Source of the DNA: Proteobacteria bacterium UBA2133
GTDB taxonomy: Bacteria; Pseudomonadota; Gammaproteobacteria; Arenicellales; UBA868
Direction: 5' to 3'
Assembly (NCBI GenBank): GCA_002327725.1
Contig: DCXP01000045.1
Coordinates: 1-37,796 of the forward strand
DNA length: 37,796 nucleotides
The notes beneath the pieces are model-generated. The model had not been told where the DNA came from. It did no database searches and was given only the letters and a program-made list of their open reading frames with translations. Below, piece by piece: positions 31,167 through 37,796 of this stretch; the stretch's first letter is position 1, and each line of letters starts with the position of its first letter. Made by a program: the position numbers and the translations under genes.

Positions 31167-32429
31167 CTAGCGGTTCATTGACTTAAAGAATTCGGCGTTG
31201 CTCTTGGTTGCCCGCAGTTTGTCCAGCATGAATTCGACCGCTTCGATGTCGTCCATCGGGTGCAAAAGTTTTCGCAGCAGCCAGATTTTCTGCAATTCGG
31301 CGGGATCGGTCAGCAGTTCCTCGCGCCGGGTTCCGGAGCGGCTGATCACGATAGAGGGATATACCCGTTTTTCCGCGATCCGCCGATCCAGGTGTATCTC
31401 CATGTTGCCGGTGCCCTTGAACTCCTCGTAGATCACCTCGTCCATCTTCGAGCCGGTATCAATCAGGGCCGTCGCCAGAATCGTAAGGCTGCCGCCCTCC
31501 TCGATGTTGCGCGCGGCGCCGAAGAAGCGCTTGGGCTTTTGCAGGGCGTTGGCATCGACGCCACCGGTCAGCACCTTGCCTGATGCGGGCTGCACCGTGT
31601 TGTAGGCACGCGCCAGACGGGTGATGGAATCCAGCAGGATCACCACGTTTTTCTTGTGCTCGACCAGACGTTTGGCCTTCTCGATCACCATCTCGGCCAC
31701 CTGCACATGGCGGCTTGCCGGCTCGTCGAAAGTCGAGGAAACGACTTCACCGCGTACGGTGCGCTTCATTTCCGTGACCTCTTCCGGGCGCTCGTCAATC
31801 AGCAGAACGATCAATGCGCATTCGGGCTCGGACGCGGTGACCGCGTGGGCGATCTGCTGCAGCATCACGGTCTTCCCGGTCTTCGGCGCAGAGACCAGCA
31901 GGCCGCGCTGGCCCTTGCCGATCGGCGCAACGATGTCGATGGTCCGTCCGGTCAGGTCCTCGGAAGAACCATTGCCCTGCTCAAGCCGGATACGCTCATC
32001 CGGGTGCAAAGGGGTGAGGTTTTCAAAGAGAATTTTCTTCTTGGCTTCTTCGGGGGGCTGGTAGTTGATGGTTTCAACTTTCAGCAGCGCGAAGTAACGC
32101 TCGGAGTCCTTCGGCGGACGCACCAGGCCCGCAACCGTGTCACCGGTCCTCAGTCCGAAGCGGCGGATCTGACTGGGTGATACGTAAACATCATCGGGGC
32201 CGGCGAGATAAGAACTGCTCGCCGAGCGCAGGAAGCCAAAGCCGTCCTGCAGGATTTCGACGATCCCTTCTCCCTTGATCTTCTCGCCGCGCTTTGCCTG
32301 GGACTTGAGGATCGCGAAGATCTGATCCTGCTTGCGCAGGCGGGTGACATTGTCCAACTTGAGCGATCGGGCGACCTCAGCAAGTTCGGTAGGGGTTTTC
32401 TCTTTTAATTCTGAAAGGCTCAGGGACAT
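31167..32429 (-). CDS. rho: Transcription termination factor Rho
   Basis: 420 residues, the E. coli length. An N-terminal helical part (ELKEKTPTELAEVARSLKL) precedes the cold-shock-like RNA-binding domain (EGIVEILQDGFGFLRS, then DDVYVSPSQIRRFGLRTGDTV). The ATPase domain has the P-loop in SAPKTGKT, and LIVLLIDERPEEVTEM, LLDSITRLARAYN and the Q-loop SGKVLTGGVDANAL. Rho is a hexameric RNA translocase that terminates transcription. The trxA gene is upstream across a 219-bp leader. Confidence 0.98.
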   Translation of the reverse strand: MSLSLSELKEKTPTELAEVARSLKLDNVTRLRKQDQIFAILKSQAKRGEKIKGEGIVEILQDGFGFLRSASSSYLAGPDDVYVSPSQIRRFGLRTGDTVAGLVRPPKDSERYFALLKVETINYQPPEEAKKKILFENLTPLHPDERIRLEQGNGSSEDLTGRTIDIVAPIGKGQRGLLVSAPKTGKTVMLQQIAHAVTASEPECALIVLLIDERPEEVTEMKRTVRGEVVSSTFDEPASRHVQVAEMVIEKAKRLVEHKKNVVILLDSITRLARAYNTVQPASGKVLTGGVDANALQKPKRFFGAARNIEEGGSLTILATALIDTGSKMDEVIYEEFKGTGNMEIHLDRRIAEKRVYPSIVISRSGTRREELLTDPAELQKIWLLRKLLHPMDDIEAVEFMLDKLRATKSNAEFFKSMNR

Positions 32430-32648
32430 GACGGTACAGGCCTCGGTAAAGGGTAGGAATGGACACCCGTCTGGCCGCGCGACCTTGGGGTCTTACGGCA
32501 TGCAGGGTTGGGGGTTGATGAAATCTAGCGGTGTGGTGGGGTGGGCAGGCGGCCCTGGGTTAAGGTTGTTATCACGGGGTTGGCCGGTGCCCGTTCCGTG
32601 CCGGCACCTGCTGCCTCCCGTGCAGATTTGCGTGAGCGAAATAGGATC
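32430..32648 (-). promoter_or_regulatory. C-rich, G-poor rho leader (possible rut-like autoregulatory region)
   Basis: The 219 bp between the trxA stop and the rho start contain no gene. On the minus strand the section about 32500-32565 is rich in C and poor in G (many CCCC and CCAC runs), which is the composition of Rho-loading sites. In E. coli rho is autoregulated by Rho-dependent termination in its leader. A similar loop is inferred here. Confidence 0.4.
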
Positions 32649-32975
32649 TTAGATATTCTCATCCAGGAAAGCGGTCAACTGGGCTTTGGATACGGCGCCG
32701 ACTTGTTGTGCCTGCACCTCGCCATCCTTGAAAAGTAGCAACGTAGGGATACTTCGGACGTTGTACTTAGGCGGTGTTGCCGGGTTTTCATCGATGTTCA
32801 GTTTGGCGACGCGGATCTTGTCGGCATATTCGTTTGCCACCTCGTCGAGAACCGGCGCGATCATCTTGCACGGACCACACCACTCGGCCCAGTAGTCAAT
32901 CAGCACGGGCTTTTCTGACTGCAGGACTTCCTGCTCAAAAGAATCATCGCTGACGTGAATAATGTTATCGGACAT
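32649..32975 (-). CDS. trxA: Thioredoxin 1
   Basis: 108 residues. The active site YWAEWCGPCKMIAPVL has Cys33 and Cys36, and the fold continues through KLNIDENPATPPKYNVRSIPTLLLFKDGEV with the cis-proline in SIPT. It is a cytoplasmic disulfide reductase. A purine-rich ribosome site (AAGAAGAG) is very close to the ATG. The order rhlB (divergent), trxA, rho is the same as in E. coli, which supports all three names. Confidence 0.98.
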   Translation of the reverse strand: MSDNIIHVSDDSFEQEVLQSEKPVLIDYWAEWCGPCKMIAPVLDEVANEYADKIRVAKLNIDENPATPPKYNVRSIPTLLLFKDGEVQAQQVGAVSKAQLTAFLDENI

Positions 32976-33066
32976 CTCTTCTTAAAATCCATTTTTCTTC
33001 TGTTGCCCTATCGCCAATGCGCCAGAAGAAAAGTAAAAAGGCATGGAACGCGGCGCTCGGGGGGTG

Positions 33067-33075
33067 TGATATACT
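33067..33075 (+). promoter_or_regulatory. Extended -10 element in the trxA-rhlB intergenic region
   Basis: TGaTATACT at 33067-33075 is an extended -10 sequence directed to rhlB. No convincing -35 is seen. It would give rhlB a leader of about 265 nt. The rest of the 372-bp gap (32976-33347) shows no gene that I can support. Confidence 0.4.
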
Positions 33076-33347
33076 GCTTGTCCCGCTTTCCGCTTGGGGG
33101 AGATTGTACCGCACCCTTCCGTGAACGGCACAACACCTCTAAACGATCCGTTAGTTTTACCAGATTTTCGCATCAGGAATCAAGAACCCGTTTTCCCGGC
33201 GTTTCTGACAGTTTGATGATACCGGCCGACCCGGGTCTGTCAGATCAACAGCGAATGCGTGACCATAAATACCGAAAGCGCGCTGAGCGCAGATTCCTGA
33301 CCGCCGGCATTCGTCAACGATGCCCGTAACCCATCAATAAGAACCAT

Positions 33348-34808
33348 ATGGAAGATATCAGTTACCTGACCGAAACCCGATTTACCGATTTTTCCCTGGA
33401 GCCGCAGTTGCTCACCGGGGTCGCCGACGCCGGATTCGAATACTGCACGAAAATCCAGGCACAGTCTCTGCCCCCGGCACTCGCCGGCAAAGACGTTGCC
33501 GGTCAGGCCCAGACCGGCACCGGCAAAACCGCTGCATTTTTGCTCGCGATCTTCAATCATCTTCTGACCCATCCGCGACCCGAAACCGTGGGTGCGGTGA
33601 GCCCGCGCGCTGTCGTGCTGGCGCCGACCCGGGAACTTGCCATCCAGATTCACCGCGATGCCCAGATCCTTGGCAAGGCTACCGATCTGAAACTGGGTCT
33701 GGTCTACGGGGGTACCGGTTACCACGAACAGCGTGAGAGCCTGGCCGGCGGCGTCGACGTGCTGATTGGCACACCAGGGCGCCTGATTGATTACTACAAG
33801 CAGCAGATCTTTGACCTCAAAGCCGTACAGGTCGTGGTGCTGGACGAAGCGGACCGCATGTTCGATCTGGGCTTCATCAAGGATATCCGCTACATCCTGA
33901 GAAGAATGCCGCCCCCTAAGGAGCGTCTCAACCTGCTGTTCTCCGCCACGCTCTCTCACCGTGTTCACGAGCTCGGTTATGAGCATATGAATAACCCTGA
34001 AGAGATCAAGATCAATTCGGAAACGGTGGTCGCAGACCGGCTGCTGGAAGACGTCTATTACCCTGCCAACAGTGAAAAGCTGCCGCTGCTGCTTGGTCTG
34101 ATGCGCCAGACCGGCGGCGACCGGGTGCTGGTCTTTGCCAATATGCGGGTGACCTGCGACCGGCTCGGGCGCCTTCTGAAGCAGCAGGGGCACTCCACCG
34201 GTGTGCTTTCCGGAGACGTGCCGCAGAAAAAACGCGAACAGCTCCTTAAAGGATTTAAAGAGGGCAAGCGCCGGATACTCGTCGCGACGGATGTTGCGGC
34301 ACGGGGCCTGCATATTCCGAGCGTCAGTCATGTTTTCAATTACGACCTGCCGCAGGACCCGGAGGATTATGTACACCGGATCGGCCGGACTGCGCGCGCC
34401 GGGGCCAGCGGCCACGCGATCAGTTTCGCCTGCGAGGATCATGCGTTCTCGCTGATGGATATCGAACAGTTCATCGGTCATTCACTGAGCCGGGGGGAGA
34501 TCTCGGAGGGGATGCTGGAGGCGCCGCTTCCTGACACCCAAACCGACTCCCGTAAAACAGAAAAGCCGCGCCGGCGCGAACGCTCATCCAAACCCAGAAA
34601 AGAAGCGTCCACCGCCACGCCCGCGAATCACCCAGATCGGGCGCCAGTCCCGGATCACGCCGGCACCAAGGCGCCGGAACGCCCGACAGCAACGCCCACT
34701 CCTGCACCAGCTCCCCGGAAGGCAGCGGCGGTTTCGCGGCCGGCGCAAAGTGCCCAGCCGCCCCATCAGCGTCTGCGGCCCAAAGTGGAGATTCCTGCCG
34801 TCGGCTGA
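33348..34808 (+). CDS. rhlB: ATP-dependent RNA helicase RhlB-like (DEAD-box)
   Basis: 486 residues. In order: the Q motif (FTDFSLEPQLLTGV, then YCTKIQAQSLP), AQTGTGKT (motif I), APTRELAIQI (Ia), GTPGRL (Ib), VVLDEADRMFDLGF (DEAD), FSATLS (III), TDVAARGLHIPSV (V) and HRIGRTARAG (VI). The core is RhlB-like. A C-terminal tail of about 95 residues is basic first (PRRRERSSKPRKE) and then Pro/Ala/Thr-rich. Basic tails of RhlB contribute to RNA and RNase E contacts. It is divergent from trxA, as in E. coli. Confidence 0.96.
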   Translation: MEDISYLTETRFTDFSLEPQLLTGVADAGFEYCTKIQAQSLPPALAGKDVAGQAQTGTGKTAAFLLAIFNHLLTHPRPETVGAVSPRAVVLAPTRELAIQIHRDAQILGKATDLKLGLVYGGTGYHEQRESLAGGVDVLIGTPGRLIDYYKQQIFDLKAVQVVVLDEADRMFDLGFIKDIRYILRRMPPPKERLNLLFSATLSHRVHELGYEHMNNPEEIKINSETVVADRLLEDVYYPANSEKLPLLLGLMRQTGGDRVLVFANMRVTCDRLGRLLKQQGHSTGVLSGDVPQKKREQLLKGFKEGKRRILVATDVAARGLHIPSVSHVFNYDLPQDPEDYVHRIGRTARAGASGHAISFACEDHAFSLMDIEQFIGHSLSRGEISEGMLEAPLPDTQTDSRKTEKPRRRERSSKPRKEASTATPANHPDRAPVPDHAGTKAPERPTATPTPAPAPRKAAAVSRPAQSAQPPHQRLRPKVEIPAVG

Positions 34809-34828
34809 CCGGTCAGCCCAAAACGTTT

Positions 34829-35602
34829 TTGCTCGGCAGCGGCGCAAGACTCTTGTCCACGTCTTCTCTCAAGACCCAGCAGGCGGTGACCCGGAATGCT
34901 TCCGGACTGCGCCGCTACCAGGACGTGATGGTCGGGTCGCGCAGCATCACAACCACGCTGTACTTTGAATGGTGTTCGTGGCTGGCCCCTATCCCCGGGG
35001 CCTTCGGCCTCATGATGAGAAAGATTTTCTGGCCAAAACTTTTTCACCGGTGCGGCCCGGGTGTGATGTTCGGCGCGAATATGATTCTTCGACATCCGGG
35101 AAAAATCAGCATCGGCGACAATGCGGTGCTCAGCGAAGGGGTGCTGCTTGATGCCCGAAACTCGACGGAAGCAACAGCCATTCGCATCGGTGACGACGTG
35201 ATTCTCGCCAACAACACCATGGTCTCCTGCAAGGAAGGCACCGTTGCGGTTGGAAACCGCACCGGGATCGGCGCCTACACCGTCATACAGTCGGCACAGC
35301 ACTGCCCGGTGTCGATCGGGGAGGATGCGGTTCTGGGGCCAAGATGTTATCTGGTTGGCGGCGGCAACTATCAGACAGGCCGGTCAGACCTGCCGATTGC
35401 CCAGCAGGGTATCCACCCCAGCAAGGGCTGCAGCGTCGGCTCCGGCGCCTGGCTCGGCGCCAACGTGTCGATTCTCGACGGCGCTATCCTCGGCGAAGGG
35501 AGCATCGCAGCCGCTGGCGCAGTGGTGGTCAAGCCCGTTGCCCCCGGTGAGATTGTCGGCGGTGTACCGGCCCGAACGATTGGCCAGCGCAACCATGACT
35601 GA
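34829..35602 (+). CDS. Acyltransferase with left-handed beta-helix (hexapeptide) repeats
   Basis: Up to 257 residues from a TTG at 34829; a GTG at 34886 or an ATG at 34928 is possible, but family members have sequence before YQDVMVGS. An N-terminal helical part (LMMRKIFWPKLF) precedes the hexapeptide repeats from GVMFGANMILRHPGKISIGD to AAGAVVVKPVAPGEIVGGVPARTIG, including IGANTxV-like turns. This is the serine acetyltransferase/maltose acetyltransferase type. It probably acetylates a sugar or surface glycan. It starts 20 bp after rhlB and is 24 bp before the LPG-synthase-type membrane protein; a joint envelope role is inferred. Confidence 0.85.
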   Translation: MLGSGARLLSTSSLKTQQAVTRNASGLRRYQDVMVGSRSITTTLYFEWCSWLAPIPGAFGLMMRKIFWPKLFHRCGPGVMFGANMILRHPGKISIGDNAVLSEGVLLDARNSTEATAIRIGDDVILANNTMVSCKEGTVAVGNRTGIGAYTVIQSAQHCPVSIGEDAVLGPRCYLVGGGNYQTGRSDLPIAQQGIHPSKGCSVGSGAWLGANVSILDGAILGEGSIAAAGAVVVKPVAPGEIVGGVPARTIGQRNHD

Positions 35603-35626
35603 CCGTGCCGGTCACGGCGCGCCGTC

Positions 35627-36583
35627 ATGCAGAAAAAAACACTTTTCCTGCTGATCAAGCTGGCGCTGTCGGTCGCACTGATCATCTGGATCACGCGCGA
35701 TATCCCGCTTGACTCGGTCTTCGGGGTCATGACCTCGGCCAATGTGCTTTTGCTGGTACTGGCGTTGAGTCTTTTTTTTGTCGGCTACGTGATTACGGCT
35801 TTTCGCTGGCGAACGCTGATTCGGGTGCAGGGCGGCGATGCGCCGATTTTCTTTCTGGTGCGCTCATTCCTGGTTGCCCTTTTCTTCAACAATTTTCTGC
35901 CATCGACCGTTGGCGGTGACGTCGTGCGGATGTATGACTCGTGGCGTCTTGGCAACACCAAATCGGATGCGGTTACCGTGGTACTGGTTGATCGCCTCCT
36001 CGGGGTGACTGTGCTGCTTTGCTTTGCACTGACAGCGCTGGCTTTCGATCCGCGGGTGATGAACCAGGTGCCTTATATCGTGGTCTGGGTCGCAATCGGC
36101 CTTGGCAGCATTGCGGCAGGTGCCTGGCTGATGCTGAAGATTCCTGCATCGTACGCGGAGGAACTTTTCTCAAAAAGCCGCGGGATCGCCGGCCGGGTTA
36201 CCGGAATCCTTGCCAAGGTGCTTCGCTCTTTTCAGGCCTATCGCAATGCCAAACCGGCTGTATTACGCGCCTTTGCGCTTTCTGTGCTGCTTCAGGTCAA
36301 CGTGGTGTTGCACTTTGTGGTGCTCGCCCAGGCGATCGGTATCAGCGTACCGGTCGAATCGATGTTCCTGATGATCCCGGTAGCCATCTTAATCATGATG
36401 CTGCCGGTCTCGATCAATGCGATTGGCGTTCGTGAAACCGTGTTTGTGTTCCTGTTTTCCCTCTATGGTGTCGGGAGTGTCGAGGCACTGGCTTTCGCCT
36501 GGATGGCTTACGGTCTGGCGCTGTCACAGGGTTTGCTGGGCGGGGTCGTGTTTGCGCTGCGCCGTGAACGGCGCAGCGCCTGA
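35627..36583 (+). CDS. Lysylphosphatidylglycerol synthase TM-region / UPF0104-type membrane protein
   Basis: 318 residues with about eight membrane segments. The conserved pieces are FVGYVITAFRWRTLIRVQG, LVALFFNNFLPSTVGGDVVRMYD (the LPxxxGGDxxR block), VVLVDRLLGV and LLPVSINAIGVRETVFVFLF. This is the flippase-like part of MprF and AglD relatives, here without the transferase domain. It may move a lipid or polyprenyl-linked sugar across the inner membrane. It follows the acyltransferase gene by 24 bp and is convergent with the methyltransferase, 8 bp apart. Confidence 0.9.
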   Translation: MQKKTLFLLIKLALSVALIIWITRDIPLDSVFGVMTSANVLLLVLALSLFFVGYVITAFRWRTLIRVQGGDAPIFFLVRSFLVALFFNNFLPSTVGGDVVRMYDSWRLGNTKSDAVTVVLVDRLLGVTVLLCFALTALAFDPRVMNQVPYIVVWVAIGLGSIAAGAWLMLKIPASYAEELFSKSRGIAGRVTGILAKVLRSFQAYRNAKPAVLRAFALSVLLQVNVVLHFVVLAQAIGISVPVESMFLMIPVAILIMMLPVSINAIGVRETVFVFLFSLYGVGSVEALAFAWMAYGLALSQGLLGGVVFALRRERRSA

Positions 36584-36591
36584 ATCGCACC

Positions 36592-37581
36592 CTAGCCGCG
36601 TTTTACCGCCGCCATGGTGAAGCAGTTGAACCGCAGGCCGAAGGGAATCCAGATCAGCTGCGACAGCCAGAGCGAAAGCGGGCCTGGCCGGGGAAACTGG
36701 CGAACCGCCTCCTGCTGACCGTATAGACGCTTGGACACGCCATCCATGCCGTCTGCAACCAGACGCATCACCGGAAAACCGCTGAAGGTCGAACGAAAAG
36801 TAGCGTACTCCGGCAGTGAGAAAGCATAAAAGTAATCCCGAATCCGAAGCGGTGCGAATGCACCCTTGTACTCAAGGTTGTTCTCATCAAACCAGCGCAG
36901 CACCTCCTGTGCGGTGTGCAAAGATTCGTGCGGGAAACCGAAAATATCGTAGGCAATCTGTTTGGTGTTGAGGCCGTGGTAACGTTTGTCGAGTTTACGC
37001 ATGGTTCCGCCAAACAGCCTCTCGCCCCACTCCACCCGTTTGTCGATGTTGTCTCCACCCAGCAGCCGACAGGTCTGCTGTTTGATGCGCAGGACCCGTC
37101 GGCTGTACTGGCTGTACAGACTGACAATCACAACACCTCCCGGGCGGGTCACGCGCGCAAGATGACGAAACCCCCTCAAGGGGTCGCCGGTGTGGTGTAA
37201 CACACCGACCGAATAACTGAAATCAAAATAATCATCCGGCAGATCGCAGTTGAGGATATCCAACTTCCTGAACTCGACGTGATCTGCCTGCATCTCATCC
37301 TTGCGATTCCGGGCGACAGTGAGCGAACCATCGGAAAGGTCTATCCCGGTAACGCTGCCCGCTCCGTTTTTTGCATACCAAAGCGCGTATTCCCCGGTAC
37401 CGCAACCCATATCAAATACGCGTTTCCCCTGGTAGTCTTCAGGCGCTATGCCGAGACACTTGAGGCGCCAGCCCATCTCTTCATCAGTACGGCGGTTAAG
37501 CGGCCAGGGATTTTCCGAGTACATCCCGACTACAGTTTCCTGAATTTTCTGAATCTCGGGGGATAACTCGTGGGTTGCCAT
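36592..37581 (-). CDS. Class I SAM-dependent methyltransferase
   Basis: 329 residues from the ATG at 37581, which has GAGGAG 5 bp upstream; a GTG two codons earlier is less likely. GKRVFDMGCGTGEYALWYAKNG is motif I, followed by GIDLSDGSL, LDILNCDLPDDYFDFSYSVGVLHHTGDPL and a C-terminal part without a clear domain name. The substrate is unknown; position beside glycan or lipid genes suggests a lipid, quinone or glycan target. The 209 bp upstream, to the window end, hold no gene that I recognise. Confidence 0.9.
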   Translation of the reverse strand: MATHELSPEIQKIQETVVGMYSENPWPLNRRTDEEMGWRLKCLGIAPEDYQGKRVFDMGCGTGEYALWYAKNGAGSVTGIDLSDGSLTVARNRKDEMQADHVEFRKLDILNCDLPDDYFDFSYSVGVLHHTGDPLRGFRHLARVTRPGGVVIVSLYSQYSRRVLRIKQQTCRLLGGDNIDKRVEWGERLFGGTMRKLDKRYHGLNTKQIAYDIFGFPHESLHTAQEVLRWFDENNLEYKGAFAPLRIRDYFYAFSLPEYATFRSTFSGFPVMRLVADGMDGVSKRLYGQQEAVRQFPRPGPLSLWLSQLIWIPFGLRFNCFTMAAVKRG

Positions 37582-37796
37582 ATACACTCCTCAGAATAAG
37601 ATCCCGGTACCGGCCTCGATGAGACCGCTACGCTTTGCCGGCGCAGCACTTCCCCTGCCGGTGGACGGTCGCCGCCTGACTGGCGCCGGTTGTCGCACTA
37701 TTTCGAGCGAGCGCATTATACAGGCCCGGCTTCAGAGCAAGGGTCCGGGAGACCGCTCCTTTCGTTCAAGCCCCTGGACTACTGCTGAGTCATTGA

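Noticed and set aside
32955..33329. 124-codon plus-strand frame in the trxA-rhlB gap
   Set aside because: It begins inside trxA, its translation is Arg/Ser-rich without a domain, and it covers the likely rhlB promoter and leader.
33240..34481. 413-codon open frame on the minus strand across rhlB
   Set aside because: It is fully antisense to an unmistakable DEAD-box helicase gene, and its translation shows no recognisable domain; long antisense frames are common in GC-rich DNA.

Overview
This is about 38 kb of bacterial chromosome, GC-rich by eye (roughly 60%). It looks gammaproteobacterial. The divergent rhlB / trxA-rho-rpmE block, argS followed by a SPOR-domain gene, the hemL neighbourhood and a class III (PhaE-PhaC) polyester synthase fit a Chromatiales- or Woeseiales-like organism, but the genus cannot be read from the sequence. 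There are no rRNA or tRNA genes, insertion sequences, phage genes or CRISPR arrays that I can recognise.

Layout. 1-1040: the 3' end of a MeaB-type GTPase gene, convergent with a HigB/HigA toxin-antitoxin pair. 1213-5319 (minus): nitroreductase, then a tight rmuC - SDR - PIF1-like helicase cluster. 5320-8210: a gene-poor stretch, a DUF6122 membrane protein, the wreck of a phenylacetate-CoA-ligase-like gene still coupled to an intact enoyl-CoA hydratase gene, and an RRM RNA-binding protein behind a long leader. 8355-13316: MobA-like nucleotidyltransferase, M20 amidohydrolase, an orphan small protein with a perfect CRP-type palindrome upstream, an alpha/beta hydrolase and a malonyl-CoA synthetase.

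13326-21430 is the polyhydroxyalkanoate (PHA) region and the most interesting part. On the minus strand lie phasin, phaA, phaB and phaR. phaR leads a close-packed run with a thiamine-diphosphate enzyme, a creatininase-family hydrolase and a MazG-like pyrophosphohydrolase. On the plus strand lie phaE and phaC. PhaE carries a 73-residue, histone-H1-like basic tail. A 17-bp motif is shared by the phaR and phasin upstream regions, and a shorter copy precedes phaE, which suggests PhaR operators. The tail coding sequence contains an in-phase A AAA AAG heptamer and a perfect 9-bp hairpin. A -1 slip there would remove most of the basic tail.

21442-37796 is mostly housekeeping: SPOR protein, argS, nudC, a cold-shock protein with a structured leader, DUF4870 protein, hemL, a 56-residue rubredoxin, prmB, a copper/cytochrome-oxidase assembly set (SCO, PCu(A)C chaperone, DUF2946), a secreted nuclease, rpmE, rho, trxA, rhlB, a left-handed beta-helix acyltransferase, an LPG-synthase-type membrane protein and a SAM methyltransferase.

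How the parts connect: PhaA and PhaB turn acetyl-CoA into 3-hydroxybutyryl-CoA, PhaEC polymerises it, phasin coats the granule, and PhaR probably senses granules and represses phasin and its own operon. All functional calls are from motif recognition by eye; no database search was run.
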